A model generated the notes under the pieces. It did not search any database, was not told the DNA's origin, and saw only the letters and a program-made list of their open reading frames with translations. Below, piece by piece: positions 44,355 through 53,164 of a stretch of 64,000 bases of DNA (position 1 is the first letter of the stretch; every line of letters starts with the position of its first letter). The stretch covers positions 591,244 through 655,243 of the forward strand of contig NZ_JAJEJT010000005.1 in NCBI RefSeq assembly GCF_021390645.1. Reading direction: 5' to 3'. Origin of the DNA: Paraburkholderia flagellata (lineage in GTDB: Bacteria; Pseudomonadota; Gammaproteobacteria; Burkholderiales; Burkholderiaceae). The position numbers and the translations under genes were made by a program.

Positions 44355-45732
44355 TGGTTTGTCGCGCGTTGACTAGCTTCGACGAAAAGGGACCGGCAGA
44401 TTGCGGCAAGCTTTCGGCACTCGGACAATAACGCCCACCACGGTCATAGTTCCTGACTTGCAACAGCATGATCACGAGGCTATCGAAGTGAGCGCCTGCG
44501 GGTCTGTGAAGCGGGATTCAGACGTCCGTTTTCGGGTTACGCGGGCAAGACACGGCAGAACTGGGCGACTGAATGAAGCATAGCAGCCAAGTCGGGCCGA
44601 GCTGTTCGGCGCCTCAGTGCGGATACTTACCATCTCTTACGAAGGCCACTCTATGTAACCTTTCGTAACCCGAGGGCGCGCAACGATACCGCCAGGTCCC
44701 CGCTAAGGGGCAGTGTGGTGATGGAGTTGGAATGCTAGAAGAACCTCTCGCTGCATAATCTCATCGTCGAGCCGTTCGCAGCTTTGTCGCCAGAGATCTA
44801 AGGCCCGTTGTTTGCCATAGTACGGAATGCCGCGGAACGTGGGAAGCGCTCCCTGCGGCGCTACACCGCCCATTCATCGACGCTACCGACAGCCAAGCGG
44901 CGACACCAACGCATGTTGCCGAGGCAAATCGGCTAACCACCCAATCTACGCATCGGTCCGCATTGCGCCGAACGTCAGCCATTCATCAATTCGCCTCGAT
45001 CGTCTCTTGTTGGCCGATCGCGCGCGCTCGCCGACTTCGCCGTTAGCTGTCGTTCAAAACATTCCCGGGCACGAGCGGCAGCTTCGTGGCGCCACAGCCC
45101 AGCGGGTGAAACCGGCCAACATGAGTCAGTCGACGGTCTGCATCCCCTGCCGCTCCGGCGGCGCCTGACGAACACCAAACGGCCATTCGAACGAAACCAC
45201 ACGCGCAATACCGGCGCTGCGTTCAACGCCAGACACCGCATCTAGCTTCGATGCCAGTGCCAGTTCTTTCCGGACGGACAATGCTATGCATGCGCATTGT
45301 TTGAAATCATTGGTGGAACTGCCTTATCACGCGTCCGCGTATTTCTTTTTGTGAAGTGTCCCCGCCTGACCTAGACTCCGACTGACCAGGCTGTACCTGC
45401 GGCTTTCCTCTGGCGGTGGAACGCCATCCGACAAACCGTCATGTCCTGATCCCTGGCGAGCGTGGTTTGCCGTCCCGAGATCCCCGCGGCAAGCTCGAGG
45501 AGGCATGTCAAGTCCATGCCGGTAGGTGAACGTCCTTGGGTGACGGAGCTTCCAAAAGGTAACAGTGTTGAACACCGTCAAGACATCGGTGGCCAAACGC
45601 CTGGGCGCTCGCGAGAGCCTGCGCAAATTTGGTACGACGCTGTCGTACATGCGAGCGATTCTGGCCTGCAGGCTGGCACTCGTAGTTGTTACGCAGGCAG
45701 AACGCGACACGGAAGAACGGCGATTGTGACCG
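44355..45732. other. gene desert of about 1.4 kb
   Basis: The longest empty stretch in the window. Open frames exist on both strands, all Arg/Ser-rich and without a domain. On the minus strand, 45120 down to 45071 resembles 62063-62106 (shared GGCCGGTTTC and GCTGTGGCGCC), one of the dispersed repeats. Nothing else is seen. Confidence 0.45.
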
Positions 45733-46236
45733 ATGAAGCCGACCTCACTCACCGTCGCCGTTGGGTTCGTTGCGCTGTTGGGCGGCGGGTCTGCACGCGC
45801 CGACTGCTTTGACGAGGCGGCCAATTATCAAAAGGTCAATCCGCTGATACTGCGGGCCATCGCCTGGCAGGAATCGCATAACCGACCCTCCGCTGTGCAC
45901 AAGAACGCCAACGGCTCGACAGACTACGGCGTCATGCAGATCAACTCCGTGCATCTGCCTGTGCTCGCGCAGTACGGTATCTCGCGGCGCACGTTGATGC
46001 AGCCTTGCAAAAACGTGTACATCGCAGCCTGGCATCTGCGGCGGCAGATGAACAAGTACGGCAATACGTGGACTGCCGTGGGCGCGTACCATTCCGAAAC
46101 GCCGGCACTTCGTGACGAGTACGCGAGGCAGATCGTTGCAATCCTTCGCCAGTGGAACCTGATGCCCCCCGAAAAAAGTCGGGCACGCGCATCGTCCACC
46201 GACCGTCGGGCAAACATGTTATATGCGCACGAATGA
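45733..46236 (+). CDS. lytic transglycosylase of the IagB/VirB1 type
   Basis: A 167-residue exported muramidase. The signal peptide (LTVAVGFVALLGGGSARADC) leads to the goose-lysozyme-like SLT domain: NPLILRAIAWQESHNRPSAV carrying the catalytic Glu, STDYGVMQINSVHLPVLAQY with the G-x-x-Q-I/M-N motif, and CKNVYIAAWHLRRQMNKYGN plus WTAVGAYHSETPALRDEYAR. IagB/VirB1-type enzymes open peptidoglycan locally for type III/IV secretion or conjugative pili. No secretion genes are in the window, so it is an orphan, perhaps left from a conjugation cluster. Confidence 0.9.
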   Translation: MKPTSLTVAVGFVALLGGGSARADCFDEAANYQKVNPLILRAIAWQESHNRPSAVHKNANGSTDYGVMQINSVHLPVLAQYGISRRTLMQPCKNVYIAAWHLRRQMNKYGNTWTAVGAYHSETPALRDEYARQIVAILRQWNLMPPEKSRARASSTDRRANMLYAHE

Positions 46237-46423
46237 CCGTCGTACCTGGCAAGTGGCCTTGACCTGGTGTTTCCCTGAATGGCGCAAGCGGTTCGTCTAC
46301 AGAAGTTCAAGGTCACGGGCGAAACTCGGATGGTCAACCTCCCACTTCCTCGTTCGGCCGAGGCTGTGTCAAAACCCGTGCGATCGCCTAGACTGAATCA
46401 ACCTGTTAGCGCGAGAGGCAGAG

Positions 46424-47151
46424 ATGGGGCGATTTGTCGAAGGTACAAACCGCAATCAGGCCACGTTGCTGCCGGAATGTCTCGAAGACTTTATCGCTGA
46501 AGACAATCCCGTCCGAATAGTCGACGCATTTGTGGATGAACTCGATCTGGCTTCCATGGGATTTGAAGGCGCCACGCCCGCGATCACGGGCCGACCGTCT
46601 TACCATCCAGCCGTTCTGCTCAAACTCTATATCTACGGTTATCTCAATCGCGTGCAGTCGAGCCGACGCCTGGAGCGGGAGTGCCAGCGCAACGTCGAGC
46701 TGATGTGGCTGACCGGCCGCCTCGCGCCGGACTTCAAGACGATTGCCGAGTTCAGACGCAGCAATGGCGCCGGCATTAGCAACGTATGCCGACGCTTCGT
46801 CGTGATATGTCGCGATCTGAAGCTCTTCACGCAAGCAGTCGTTGCCATCGACGGCAGCAAGTTCAAGGCGGTGAACAGTCGCGACAACAACTTCACGCCC
46901 AACAAGATCGCAAAGCGTCAGGAACAGATCGAGCAAAGCATCCAGCGCTATCTGGATGCCCTGGAGACGGCCGATCGCACGCAACCAGTTGAGGTGGAAG
47001 CGAAAACCGAACGGCTACGGGAAAAGATCGAGACGCTGCGCGAACAGATGCGCGATCTGGATCGGGCCGCAGAACTGTTGAATGATTTACCGGAAAAGCA
47101 GGTTTCGCTGACTGATCCCGACTCACGTTCGATGATGTCGCAAGCCAAGGG
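46424..47151 (+). pseudogene. IS1182-family transposase, 5' part
   Basis: The N-terminal half of the interrupted transposase: MGRFVEGTNRNQATLLPECL, TGRPSYHPAVLLKLYIYGYL, AVVAIDGSKFKAVNSRDNNF with the first Asp, up to SRSMMSQAKG. The IS21 element enters within the Gly codon after Lys. In the sequence as it stands the frame continues 40 bases into IS21 and stops. It contributes the DUF772 and the start of the catalytic fold only. Confidence 0.9.
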
Positions 47152-47157
47152 TGTCAG

Positions 47158-47282
47158 CGGGCGGCGTTATAGAGCCAATCCGGGGGCGGCGTAATCGGGC
47201 CACCTGAGGGGCGGCGCAATGAAGCCAGTTCAGGGGCGGCGTAATCGAGCCACCTCATGGGCGGCGTAAAGAAGCCACCCTT
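47158..47282 (+). repeat. IS21 left-end subterminal repeats, 25-bp period
   Basis: GCGGCG starts at 47161, 47186, 47211, 47236 and 47261, exactly 25 bases apart, each followed by T/CAAT or TAAA and then GAGCC, GGGCC or AAGCC. At least two copies in inverse orientation lie at the right end (49740-49780). They are transposase binding sites, as in other IS21 elements, but more numerous on the left. Confidence 0.85.
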
Positions 47283-47360
47283 GGGCGCCAGCGGTAGCGG
47301 GCACAAGTGCAGTTCGAACTTTCCAAGTCGGTACGCTCCGTTCTTTTGAGCGGAGCGCCT

Positions 47361-48905
47361 ATGGCCAACAGGAGGTTCGAATTGTTTGAGTATCGTCATA
47401 TCCTTGTGCGCATGCGACGCGGTGATTCCGACCGCGACATCGCGCGGCGACGCCTGATGGGCCGAGCCAAGCTTGCGGCACTACGGCAGGAAGCCCAGTC
47501 GCGAGGCTGGCTCGATCCGGCGCAGCCCATGCCGGAAGATCCCGAGATCGCCAGCGTCCTCAACAGCGTTCCGAGACAGATGCCACGCAGCAGCGTCTCG
47601 ACGGTTGAGCCGTACCGCGAGCAGGTTCGCGAGTGGCTCGCCGCCGGCGTCCAGGGCACCACAATCCATGCAGCCCTTCAGCGCAATCACGGCTATACCG
47701 GCAGTTACGATGCCGTGAAGCGCATGCTGCGCCGTCTGGCGGCCGAACGGGTCGTCAAGGCAACGACGATCCTCGAGTTCGCGCCCGCCGAAGCCGCCCA
47801 GGTTGATTTCGGCGCCGGCCCCGTGCTCACGCACGAGTTGGGTATCCCGCTCAAGACGTGGATCTTCGTGATGACCCTGTGCTGGTCCCGGCACCAGTAT
47901 GCCGAGGTCGTCCTGGACCAGACCGTCGAGACGTGGCTGGCCTGTCATCGCCGTGCCTTCGAATGGTTCGGGGGCTGTCCTTCCCGGGTGACGATCGACA
48001 ACGCCAAGTGCGCGATCATCCGGCACTGCCTGCACAGTCCTGAGGTTCAGCGCTCCTACGCGGGGCTCGCCGAAGCATACGGTTTCCGCATCGACCCATG
48101 TCCGCCGCACGACCCGGCCAAGAAGGGAATCGTTGAATCCGGAGTCAAGTACGTCAAGAAGTCCTTCGTACCACTACGCGAGTTCCGCGATCTGGCCGAC
48201 GCGAACCGGCAGTTGCGCGAGTGGATCATGCAGCACGCCGGCGTGCGCGATCACGGCACCACACACGAGCAACCGCTCACGCGTTTCGCGATCGAGCGGC
48301 CGCTGCTCACGCGCCTGCCCGATGTGCCGCCGGTACTGGCTGTGTGGTCCGAGGTCAAGGTGCATACGGATGGGCACGTCGTCTACAGGAAGGCGCTGTA
48401 CTCCGTGCCGTTCACGCTGGTTGGCAAGCAACTGTGGCTCAAGGCCACCGACACGGTCGTGCAGGCGTTCCACCGGCACGAGCTCGTCGCCACTCATCCG
48501 AGGCTACGCAAGCCCGGGGACCGCCATACCGTGCGCGACCACCAGCCGCCCGAGGCACAGGCCTGGCTCGAGCACGATCCCCAGTGGTGTCTGGCGCGCG
48601 CGAAGGATATCGGGGCGGCCTGCCATGCCGTCATCCTCGCGATGTTCAACAACACGGTGCTGGAGAACCTGCGCGGCGCACAGGGCATCGTGCGGCTGCG
48701 CGAGAAGGTCGGCGATGTGCGCCTGAACGCTGCGTGCGAGCGTGCGCTCGCGTTCTCCAGCCCCCAGTATCGCACCATCAAGACGATCCTCGACAAGGGA
48801 CTCGACAGCGAGGCGGCGGCGCCATCCACGACGACGGCGCCCACTGATACCTACCTGAACGGTGGCCGCTTCGGCCGCGACCTTCAATCCCTTCTGATCC
48901 ATTGA
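47361..48905 (+). CDS. istA: IS21-family transposase IstA
   Basis: A 514-residue integrase-type transposase from ATG 47361. The N-terminal helix-turn-helix reads FEYRHILVRMRRGDSDRDIA. The rve catalytic core has the DDE residues at EAAQVDFGAGPVLTHELGIP (Asp), PSRVTIDNAKCAIIRHC (Asp) and PPHDPAKKGIVESGVKYVKK (Glu). A C-terminal beta domain follows (VKVHTDGHVVYRKALYSVPF). It acts with IstB to cut and join the element ends. The stop is eight bases before istB, so the two are co-translated. Confidence 0.95.
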   Translation: MANRRFELFEYRHILVRMRRGDSDRDIARRRLMGRAKLAALRQEAQSRGWLDPAQPMPEDPEIASVLNSVPRQMPRSSVSTVEPYREQVREWLAAGVQGTTIHAALQRNHGYTGSYDAVKRMLRRLAAERVVKATTILEFAPAEAAQVDFGAGPVLTHELGIPLKTWIFVMTLCWSRHQYAEVVLDQTVETWLACHRRAFEWFGGCPSRVTIDNAKCAIIRHCLHSPEVQRSYAGLAEAYGFRIDPCPPHDPAKKGIVESGVKYVKKSFVPLREFRDLADANRQLREWIMQHAGVRDHGTTHEQPLTRFAIERPLLTRLPDVPPVLAVWSEVKVHTDGHVVYRKALYSVPFTLVGKQLWLKATDTVVQAFHRHELVATHPRLRKPGDRHTVRDHQPPEAQAWLEHDPQWCLARAKDIGAACHAVILAMFNNTVLENLRGAQGIVRLREKVGDVRLNAACERALAFSSPQYRTIKTILDKGLDSEAAAPSTTTAPTDTYLNGGRFGRDLQSLLIH

Positions 48906-48912
48906 GCCGACC

Positions 48913-49701
48913 ATGAATCCGAGTCCCGAACTGAACACCATCCTCAAGCAGCTGCGCCTCTCGGGCATCCTCGACTCGATCGAACAGCGAAACCGTGAAG
49001 CCATTGACGGGCAACTTGCCTACACCGAGTTCCTCGCCATGTTGCTGCACGACGAAATCGCGCGGCGCGACACAAAGAAGCTGGGCGTACGGCTTGCCCG
49101 CGCCGGCTTCGCGATGGGCAAGACGCTCGAGACGTTCAACTTCGATCTGGTGCCCAAGCTGAATCGAACCTACATCCACGATCTGGCCACCGGCCGCTAC
49201 ATCGACGAGAAGGTCTGCGTTCTACTGGTCGGCGGAACAGGCGTTGGCAAATCCCATCTGGCGCAGGCACTGGGTCACTGCGCGGCCAGGCAGGGGCGTG
49301 ACGTGCTGTTCATCTCGCAGACGGATCTGCTCAAGAAACTGCACGCGGCCCGCGCCACGGGCTTGTACGAGCGCAAGTTCCAGCAGTTCGTGCGCGTGCC
49401 ACTGCTCATCATCGACGACTTCGCTGTCAAACCGCTACATCCGCCCCACGACGAAGACTTCCACGATCTGATCGCCGCCAGGTACGAGCGGGCGGCTTCC
49501 ATCGTCACGTCAAATCTGGATCTGAGCGAATGGGGAGACGCGTTCCCCGACAACCGCATCCTGGGCGCCGCGACGCTGGACCGGCTACGCCACGGTGCCT
49601 ATCGCGTCGTGATCGAAGGTGAGAGCTTCCGCAAACCCAAACCGATGCCAGGAAGCAGTGAAAACGCGGTTGCCAAACCAGGCAAAAGACCGCATTCTTG
49701 A
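48913..49701 (+). CDS. istB: IS21-family helper ATPase IstB
   Basis: A 262-residue AAA+ ATPase related to DnaC. Walker A is LLVGGTGVGKSHLAQALGHC at about residue 105, Walker B is VPLLIIDDFAVKPLHPPHDE and the sensor is ASIVTSNLDLSEWGDAFPDN. IstB oligomerises on target DNA and delivers it to IstA. A stretch with extra PMPGSSENAVAKPGKRPHS closes the protein. Typical length is 240-260, so it is complete. Confidence 0.95.
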   Translation: MNPSPELNTILKQLRLSGILDSIEQRNREAIDGQLAYTEFLAMLLHDEIARRDTKKLGVRLARAGFAMGKTLETFNFDLVPKLNRTYIHDLATGRYIDEKVCVLLVGGTGVGKSHLAQALGHCAARQGRDVLFISQTDLLKKLHAARATGLYERKFQQFVRVPLLIIDDFAVKPLHPPHDEDFHDLIAARYERAASIVTSNLDLSEWGDAFPDNRILGAATLDRLRHGAYRVVIEGESFRKPKPMPGSSENAVAKPGKRPHS

Positions 49702-49791
49702 GCCCGTTCGAATCTGCGCTTTACCCCCGTTTCTGCTGGCTCCATTACGGCGCCCATCCCCGGCTCGATTACGCCGCCCCGTGACAAAGGG

Positions 49792-50515
49792 CACTGGCGT
49801 GGTGGGCTACAACGTTCAGGTGGCTGTTGATACGAAGCATCACCTCATCGTGGCCCACGCAGTGACGAACGTCGGTAGTGACCGCGCGCAGCTAAGCCCA
49901 ATGGCCAAGGCCGCACGCGATGCAATGGGTAGGAAGACGATCCGGGCGCTGGCCGATCGCGGGTACTACAGTGCCACGGAGATCAAAGCATGCGATGACG
50001 CGGGTATTGCAGCGCTGGTGCCAAAAACACAGACCTCCAGCGCAAAGGCAGATGGACGATTCGATCGGGCCGACTTCATCTACATCGCCAAAGACGACCA
50101 ATACCTATGTCCAGCGGGGCAGCGGGCGATTTACCGATTTACTTCCGTCGAGCGCGAAACTCCGATGGCCCTGCGTACCTACTGGAGCAGTGCTTGCCCG
50201 AAATGCCCGATAAAGAACCGGTGCACGCCCACCGACTACCGGCGTATTCGACGATGGGAACACGAAGCGGTGCTTGAGGCGATGCAGTCCAGGCTGGATC
50301 GCCAGCTCGACGCCATGACGATGCGACGGCGGACGGTCGAGCACGTGTTCGGCACACTCAAGCACTGGATGGGGACGACGCATTTCCAGACGCGCGGACT
50401 CGGCCATGTCGCCGCTGAAATGAGTTTGCACGTACTGGCCTACAACCTAAAACGGGTCATCAGAATTCTCGGGTTCGCAAAGACGATGCGTGCAATGAAG
50501 CTGGCAGGCGCGTGA
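49792..50515 (+). pseudogene. IS1182-family transposase, 3' part
   Basis: The C-terminal half of the interrupted transposase: GVVGYNVQVAVDTKHHLIVA with the second Asp, then CPAGQRAIYRFTSVE, SACPKCPIKNRCTPTDYRRI and RRTVEHVFGTLKHWMGTTHF with the catalytic Glu. Joined to the 5' part over the AAGGG duplication the frame is restored (SQAKG then TGVVGYN). The open frame above this point is the 3' end of istB DNA in another frame and is not meaningful. Confidence 0.9.
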
Positions 50516-50763
50516 ACTCCCGCGCGCCGACGCTGTTTGCCCGAAAACACGATCACGTCACCTGCCTGCGTCTCGGCCTAACGCAACTGCGCTCCCAATC
50601 GGGCGTCACCGGTCGGCCGTTCTGCGCGTTTTTACACGGCCTCGGCCAACAAGGGGCATTGACAGCCCGCAACCCGACGGCCGCTTGCGGGCGGCGGAAG
50701 AGGTGCATCACATGCTTTCGCGGTGAGGCGCTCGGCGAGAGGAAATTGCTTTGACTGGACAAG

Positions 50764-51225
50764 GTGACAAAGGGTTGTCGCTCGCGGTGCGTGTTCCTCT
50801 CTCATCCGAGGACGATCGAGGCTTCCGATCGTTATGTCGAGTGGAGATACAGCCGCGGTGACGGCGTATTGTTGGATCGGAGCGAATACCGTGGCTTAAT
50901 GCCCTGCGCACGGCTGATCCAGACACAGAAAGGAAGCGCATTCGAACTGAGCGTGAACTTCGCAGGCGAGGTAATGGAGTATCTTGCCGCTGACAGCTTG
51001 CAGAACTACATCATGAGCCTGTATCGAGCGGCAGGCCTTGGTAGCGGATACAGTAGCCACAGCGGCCGAAGAACGTTTGCCAGCCGCCTCGTAGCGCAAG
51101 GCCACTCGCTCGAAACCGTGCAGGTGCTCATAGGCCATTCGCATATCGATCACGTTGCGCCATGCCTGGATGTATCGCAGCGAGAGCTCCGTGAAGCCGT
51201 CGCAGCAGTCAACCTATCCGATTGA
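50764..51225 (+). pseudogene. tyrosine recombinase, C-terminal fragment with catalytic Tyr changed to Cys
   Basis: The last 80 residues match the catalytic end of phage-type integrases: MSLYRAAGLGSGYSSHSGRR then TFASRLVAQGHSLETVQVLI with the H-x-x-R (HSGR) motif, then GHSHIDHVAPCLDVSQRELR with the second His. The nucleophile position, which is Tyr in 'TAPYLDV' of relatives, is Cys here. The N-terminal half of the protein is missing, replaced by sequence without coding resemblance. It lies just outside the IS1182 end. It cannot be active as it stands. Confidence 0.75.
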
Positions 51226-51377
51226 AAGCGTTTTGCACAAGTTTTAATCAGACCCGTCGTTTGGATATACAGATTTGGGTGCAGATGCCGATAAGGAAGG
51301 GTTAGGCAAGAGACGCCAGCGACGTTCGGAGCTTGGCCAGAGGCACTTCTTAGAGTCACCAACAGCGGAACATACCG

Positions 51378-51743
51378 ATGAAGGTACACCAAAACGCCGA
51401 GAAGCTTTCCGCATGGATGCGTCAGCATGGTGCGGCGACAGTCAAGCAAATCGCGGCAAGCGGGACGTTGAATTCGCGCGCAGCGTCAGATGCAGTTCAG
51501 TACGCGGTTCGCCACGGCGTGCTCGAGCGCGTTAAGCGGCCTGGAGCCACCCCCAGTGAGCGTGTCCAGTACACATTGACAGGACGTGAGCTGCCGGTAC
51601 TGAAATCCGGCCCGCCCGCGCCTTCGTTCGACGCGTTATTGTGTGCATGGGGCATTCCTCAAAAACCGCCGATCGTCCGCGCGGGGTCGTCGCACAGGTT
51701 TGAACTTGCCGACTGCAATTTGGATAACCAGGAAGCGTCGTAG
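51378..51743 (+). CDS. winged-helix-like hypothetical protein, 121 aa
   Basis: A 121-residue frame: SAWMRQHGAATVKQIAASGT, LNSRAASDAVQYAVRHGVLE, RVKRPGATPSERVQYTLTGR. The spacing helix, helix (AATVKQIAASGTLNSRAASDAV), wing (GVLERVKR..ERVQYTLT) fits a MarR/winged-helix fold, so DNA binding is likely. No strong ribosome-binding site. It heads a run of small same-strand genes up to 53043, so it might regulate them. Confidence 0.5.
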   Translation: MKVHQNAEKLSAWMRQHGAATVKQIAASGTLNSRAASDAVQYAVRHGVLERVKRPGATPSERVQYTLTGRELPVLKSGPPAPSFDALLCAWGIPQKPPIVRAGSSHRFELADCNLDNQEAS

Positions 51744-51783
51744 ATCCGCCCACGCGAGCTGGTATGAACGTAGGGACAAAAGA

Positions 51784-52008
51784 ATGAAGAAAGCAATCTG
51801 TATGGCGGTAGCCCTGCTATCCGTTGCTGTCGGCAACGCTCAAGCGGCAGGCTTTTTAATAGGTGCGGCCGTTGGCGCCGTAGCAGGGCACGTGGCGGGG
51901 CATCATCCGGTTGCCGGCGCAATCGTCGGCTGCGCTGTCGGTCATCACATGGCGAAAGAGCAGAAGCGGAAGGACGCGGAGGAACGTGCCGCGGCGCAGA
52001 TGCGTTAA
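51784..52008 (+). CDS. exported glycine-zipper-like protein, 74 aa
   Basis: ATG 51784 gives a 74-residue protein with a signal peptide (ICMAVALLSVAVGNAQAAG) and a glycine-zipper segment LIGAAVGAVAGHVAGHHPVA then GAIVGCAVGHH, with G-x3-G spacing typical of membrane-inserting or oligomerising helices. A basic tail follows (MAKEQKRKDAEERAAAQMR). Such proteins associate with the inner or outer membrane. The ribosome-binding site is weak (AGGGAC). It is 40 bases after the winged-helix gene. Confidence 0.6.
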   Translation: MKKAICMAVALLSVAVGNAQAAGFLIGAAVGAVAGHVAGHHPVAGAIVGCAVGHHMAKEQKRKDAEERAAAQMR

Positions 52009-52052
52009 ACAACGGCGCGGAAAACGAGAAGCGACCATTTAGGAGAAAACAC

Positions 52053-52304
52053 ATCCTCGCTGCGACATTTGGTCTTGCGCTCTCGGCGGCTATGGTGGCA
52101 GCGTATGGCAATACCCAACAATGGTACGCAGATCATCCGGCCGATGCCAAAGCGCGGCTCCAGCGATGCAGGGACAAGCTCAAAGCACACGAGCTCGCGA
52201 GCGAGGCCGAACGCGCGGAATGCCAGCGGGCGTCGAATGCCCAACAATTCGAGGTATATGTTCCGACGGGACCGCATTTCAGCAGCGCAGGCGGCAGCCA
52301 CTGA
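52053..52304 (+). CDS. EexN-like entry-exclusion protein homologue with no standard start
   Basis: The frame matches the EexN-type pattern WYADHPADAKARLQRCRDKL then ASEAERAECQRASNAQQFEV (WY-x-x-HP...C...C-x-x-A). EexN lipoproteins exclude conjugative transfer between cells that hold the same plasmid. In the same frame upstream, ATLGLAL-like residues (ILAATFGLALSAAMVAAYG) form a signal peptide, but no ATG, GTG or TTG opens it. AGGAG lies five to seven bases before ATC 52053, which would be the position of the start. ATG 52092 would remove most of the signal. Either a rare ATC start is used or the start codon was lost. Confidence 0.5.
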   Translation: MLAATFGLALSAAMVAAYGNTQQWYADHPADAKARLQRCRDKLKAHELASEAERAECQRASNAQQFEVYVPTGPHFSSAGGSH

Positions 52305-52401
52305 CAGAAGAAAATGGAGATGGGCATGGATGGGCGGCGGGAAGACGACGCCTGATCATAGTCACTAGAAAATCAGCATCAAAAAAGGGCATAGGAAAAG
52401 A

Positions 52402-52563
52402 ATGAAGCGTCTAATGCTTGCTTTATGCATTTTCACCGGATTGAGCGGCTGTGGCGCAGCAGCCGCGCCGTGCCGCGTCGTATCGGCGGGACTGAAGATT
52501 ATTCCCGTGGTCGGCCATGTTGCGGCAGCACCTACAGACGCTTGCGCCGCTGCGATCGACTGA
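52402..52563 (+). CDS. small lipoprotein, 53 aa
   Basis: ATG 52402 follows AGGAAAAG. The 53-residue product has a lipobox signal (MLALCIFTGLSGCG, cleavage before Cys17) and a short mature part CRVVSAGLKIIPVVGHVAAA then PTDACAAAID, with two more cysteines. Similar lipoproteins occur near conjugation genes in Burkholderiaceae plasmids (I recall DUF6726, not verified). It is followed after 24 bases by another exported protein gene. Confidence 0.65.
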   Translation: MKRLMLALCIFTGLSGCGAAAAPCRVVSAGLKIIPVVGHVAAAPTDACAAAID

Positions 52564-52587
52564 AACAGGAAAACGGGAAGGCAAGTG

Positions 52588-53043
52588 ATGAAACAGTCTG
52601 CTCCCGCGACTTTGCTCGCCTTAGTCTTGACTGCAGGTCCTGCGCCGGCCGTGCAACCGATCGAGCTGGGGCCGAAACCAACGCCCGAAGCGGCTTGGTG
52701 GTCGCGTGACGTGGTCCTCGAACGAAGGGCAACTGACAGCACGTGGGCTGTTCGATGGTTTGACGACCTGACCGTGCTCGGGGCATCGAAGGTCTACGCG
52801 GGAGACGAGAAAGATGAGCCGGTCGTCGAAATTTCTGCGCTTCGCTCTGTGGATGACGCGATCGCTTCGCGCGGGATCACCGTCAGCTGCTTGGGCAACT
52901 ACCAAAAGCGTGTCATTGTAGCGGCCGATGTGGTCGAACAGGACGACGTCAAGCAGGTCTGGATGCAGCAGTTCAGATGCGGAGATAGCGAATGGCGAGT
53001 GAGGACCGCCAATGCAACCAGATTGCCGTCGATCGATCACTGA
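52588..53043 (+). CDS. exported hypothetical protein, 151 aa
   Basis: ATG 52588 follows GGGAAGG. The 151-residue product has a signal peptide (ATLLALVLTAGPAPAVQ) and a beta-rich mature part: VVLERRATDSTWAVRWFDDL, SKVYAGDEKDEPVVEISALR, GITVSCLGNYQKRVIVAADV, QFRCGDSEWRVRTANATRL with a Cys pair. It should be periplasmic. No family is recognised. It closes the row of five small same-strand genes. Confidence 0.6.
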   Translation: MKQSAPATLLALVLTAGPAPAVQPIELGPKPTPEAAWWSRDVVLERRATDSTWAVRWFDDLTVLGASKVYAGDEKDEPVVEISALRSVDDAIASRGITVSCLGNYQKRVIVAADVVEQDDVKQVWMQQFRCGDSEWRVRTANATRLPSIDH

Positions 53044-53164
53044 CGAAGGAAAACGGACAAGGGGACAGGAGTCCACACGCCACCTAAACAAAATAGCGGC
53101 CCCTCCATGCCGGATGTGCTCAAGGCGGAGAGGCCTGATCCGTTCAAAGAGCGCCGTTCACCAG

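Larger units (their letters stand above)
47152..49786 (+). mobile_element. IS21-family insertion sequence, complete
   Basis: The element begins TGTCAGCGGGCGGCG and ends CGCCGCCCCGTGACA, inverted ends with the IS21-typical TG...CA termini. AAGGG flanks it on both sides (47147-47151 and 49787-49791), a 5-bp target duplication. It carries istA and istB in one operon, and subterminal 25-base repeats. Both genes are uninterrupted, so it may be active. Confidence 0.93.
46356..50646 (+). mobile_element. IS1182-family element interrupted by an IS21 element
   Basis: Inverted ends GGCCGAGGCTGTGTCAAAAC (from 46356) and, on the other strand, GGCCGAGGCCGTGTAAAAAC (ending 50646) bound a 4291-base unit. 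Removing the 2635-base IS21 element and one 5-base duplication leaves 1651 bases, close to the 1637 of the first IS1182 copy. The transposase then reads through without a break. The two IS1182 copies are clearly diverged, so they are different elements, not a recent duplication. Confidence 0.9.

Noticed and set aside
44827..45168. Overlapping frames on both strands in the 44.4-45.7 kb desert
   Set aside because: All are Arg/Ser/Pro-rich with no recognisable domain. The segment includes one of the dispersed repeats instead.
47157..47280. CRISPR array (25-bp periodic repeats)
   Set aside because: The repeats have no unique spacers and lie at the end of an IS21 element, where they are known transposase-binding sites.
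49619..49791. Start of the 3' transposase frame inside istB DNA
   Set aside because: This part is IS21 DNA read in another frame. The true protein continues from the 5' part at 47151 once IS21 is removed.
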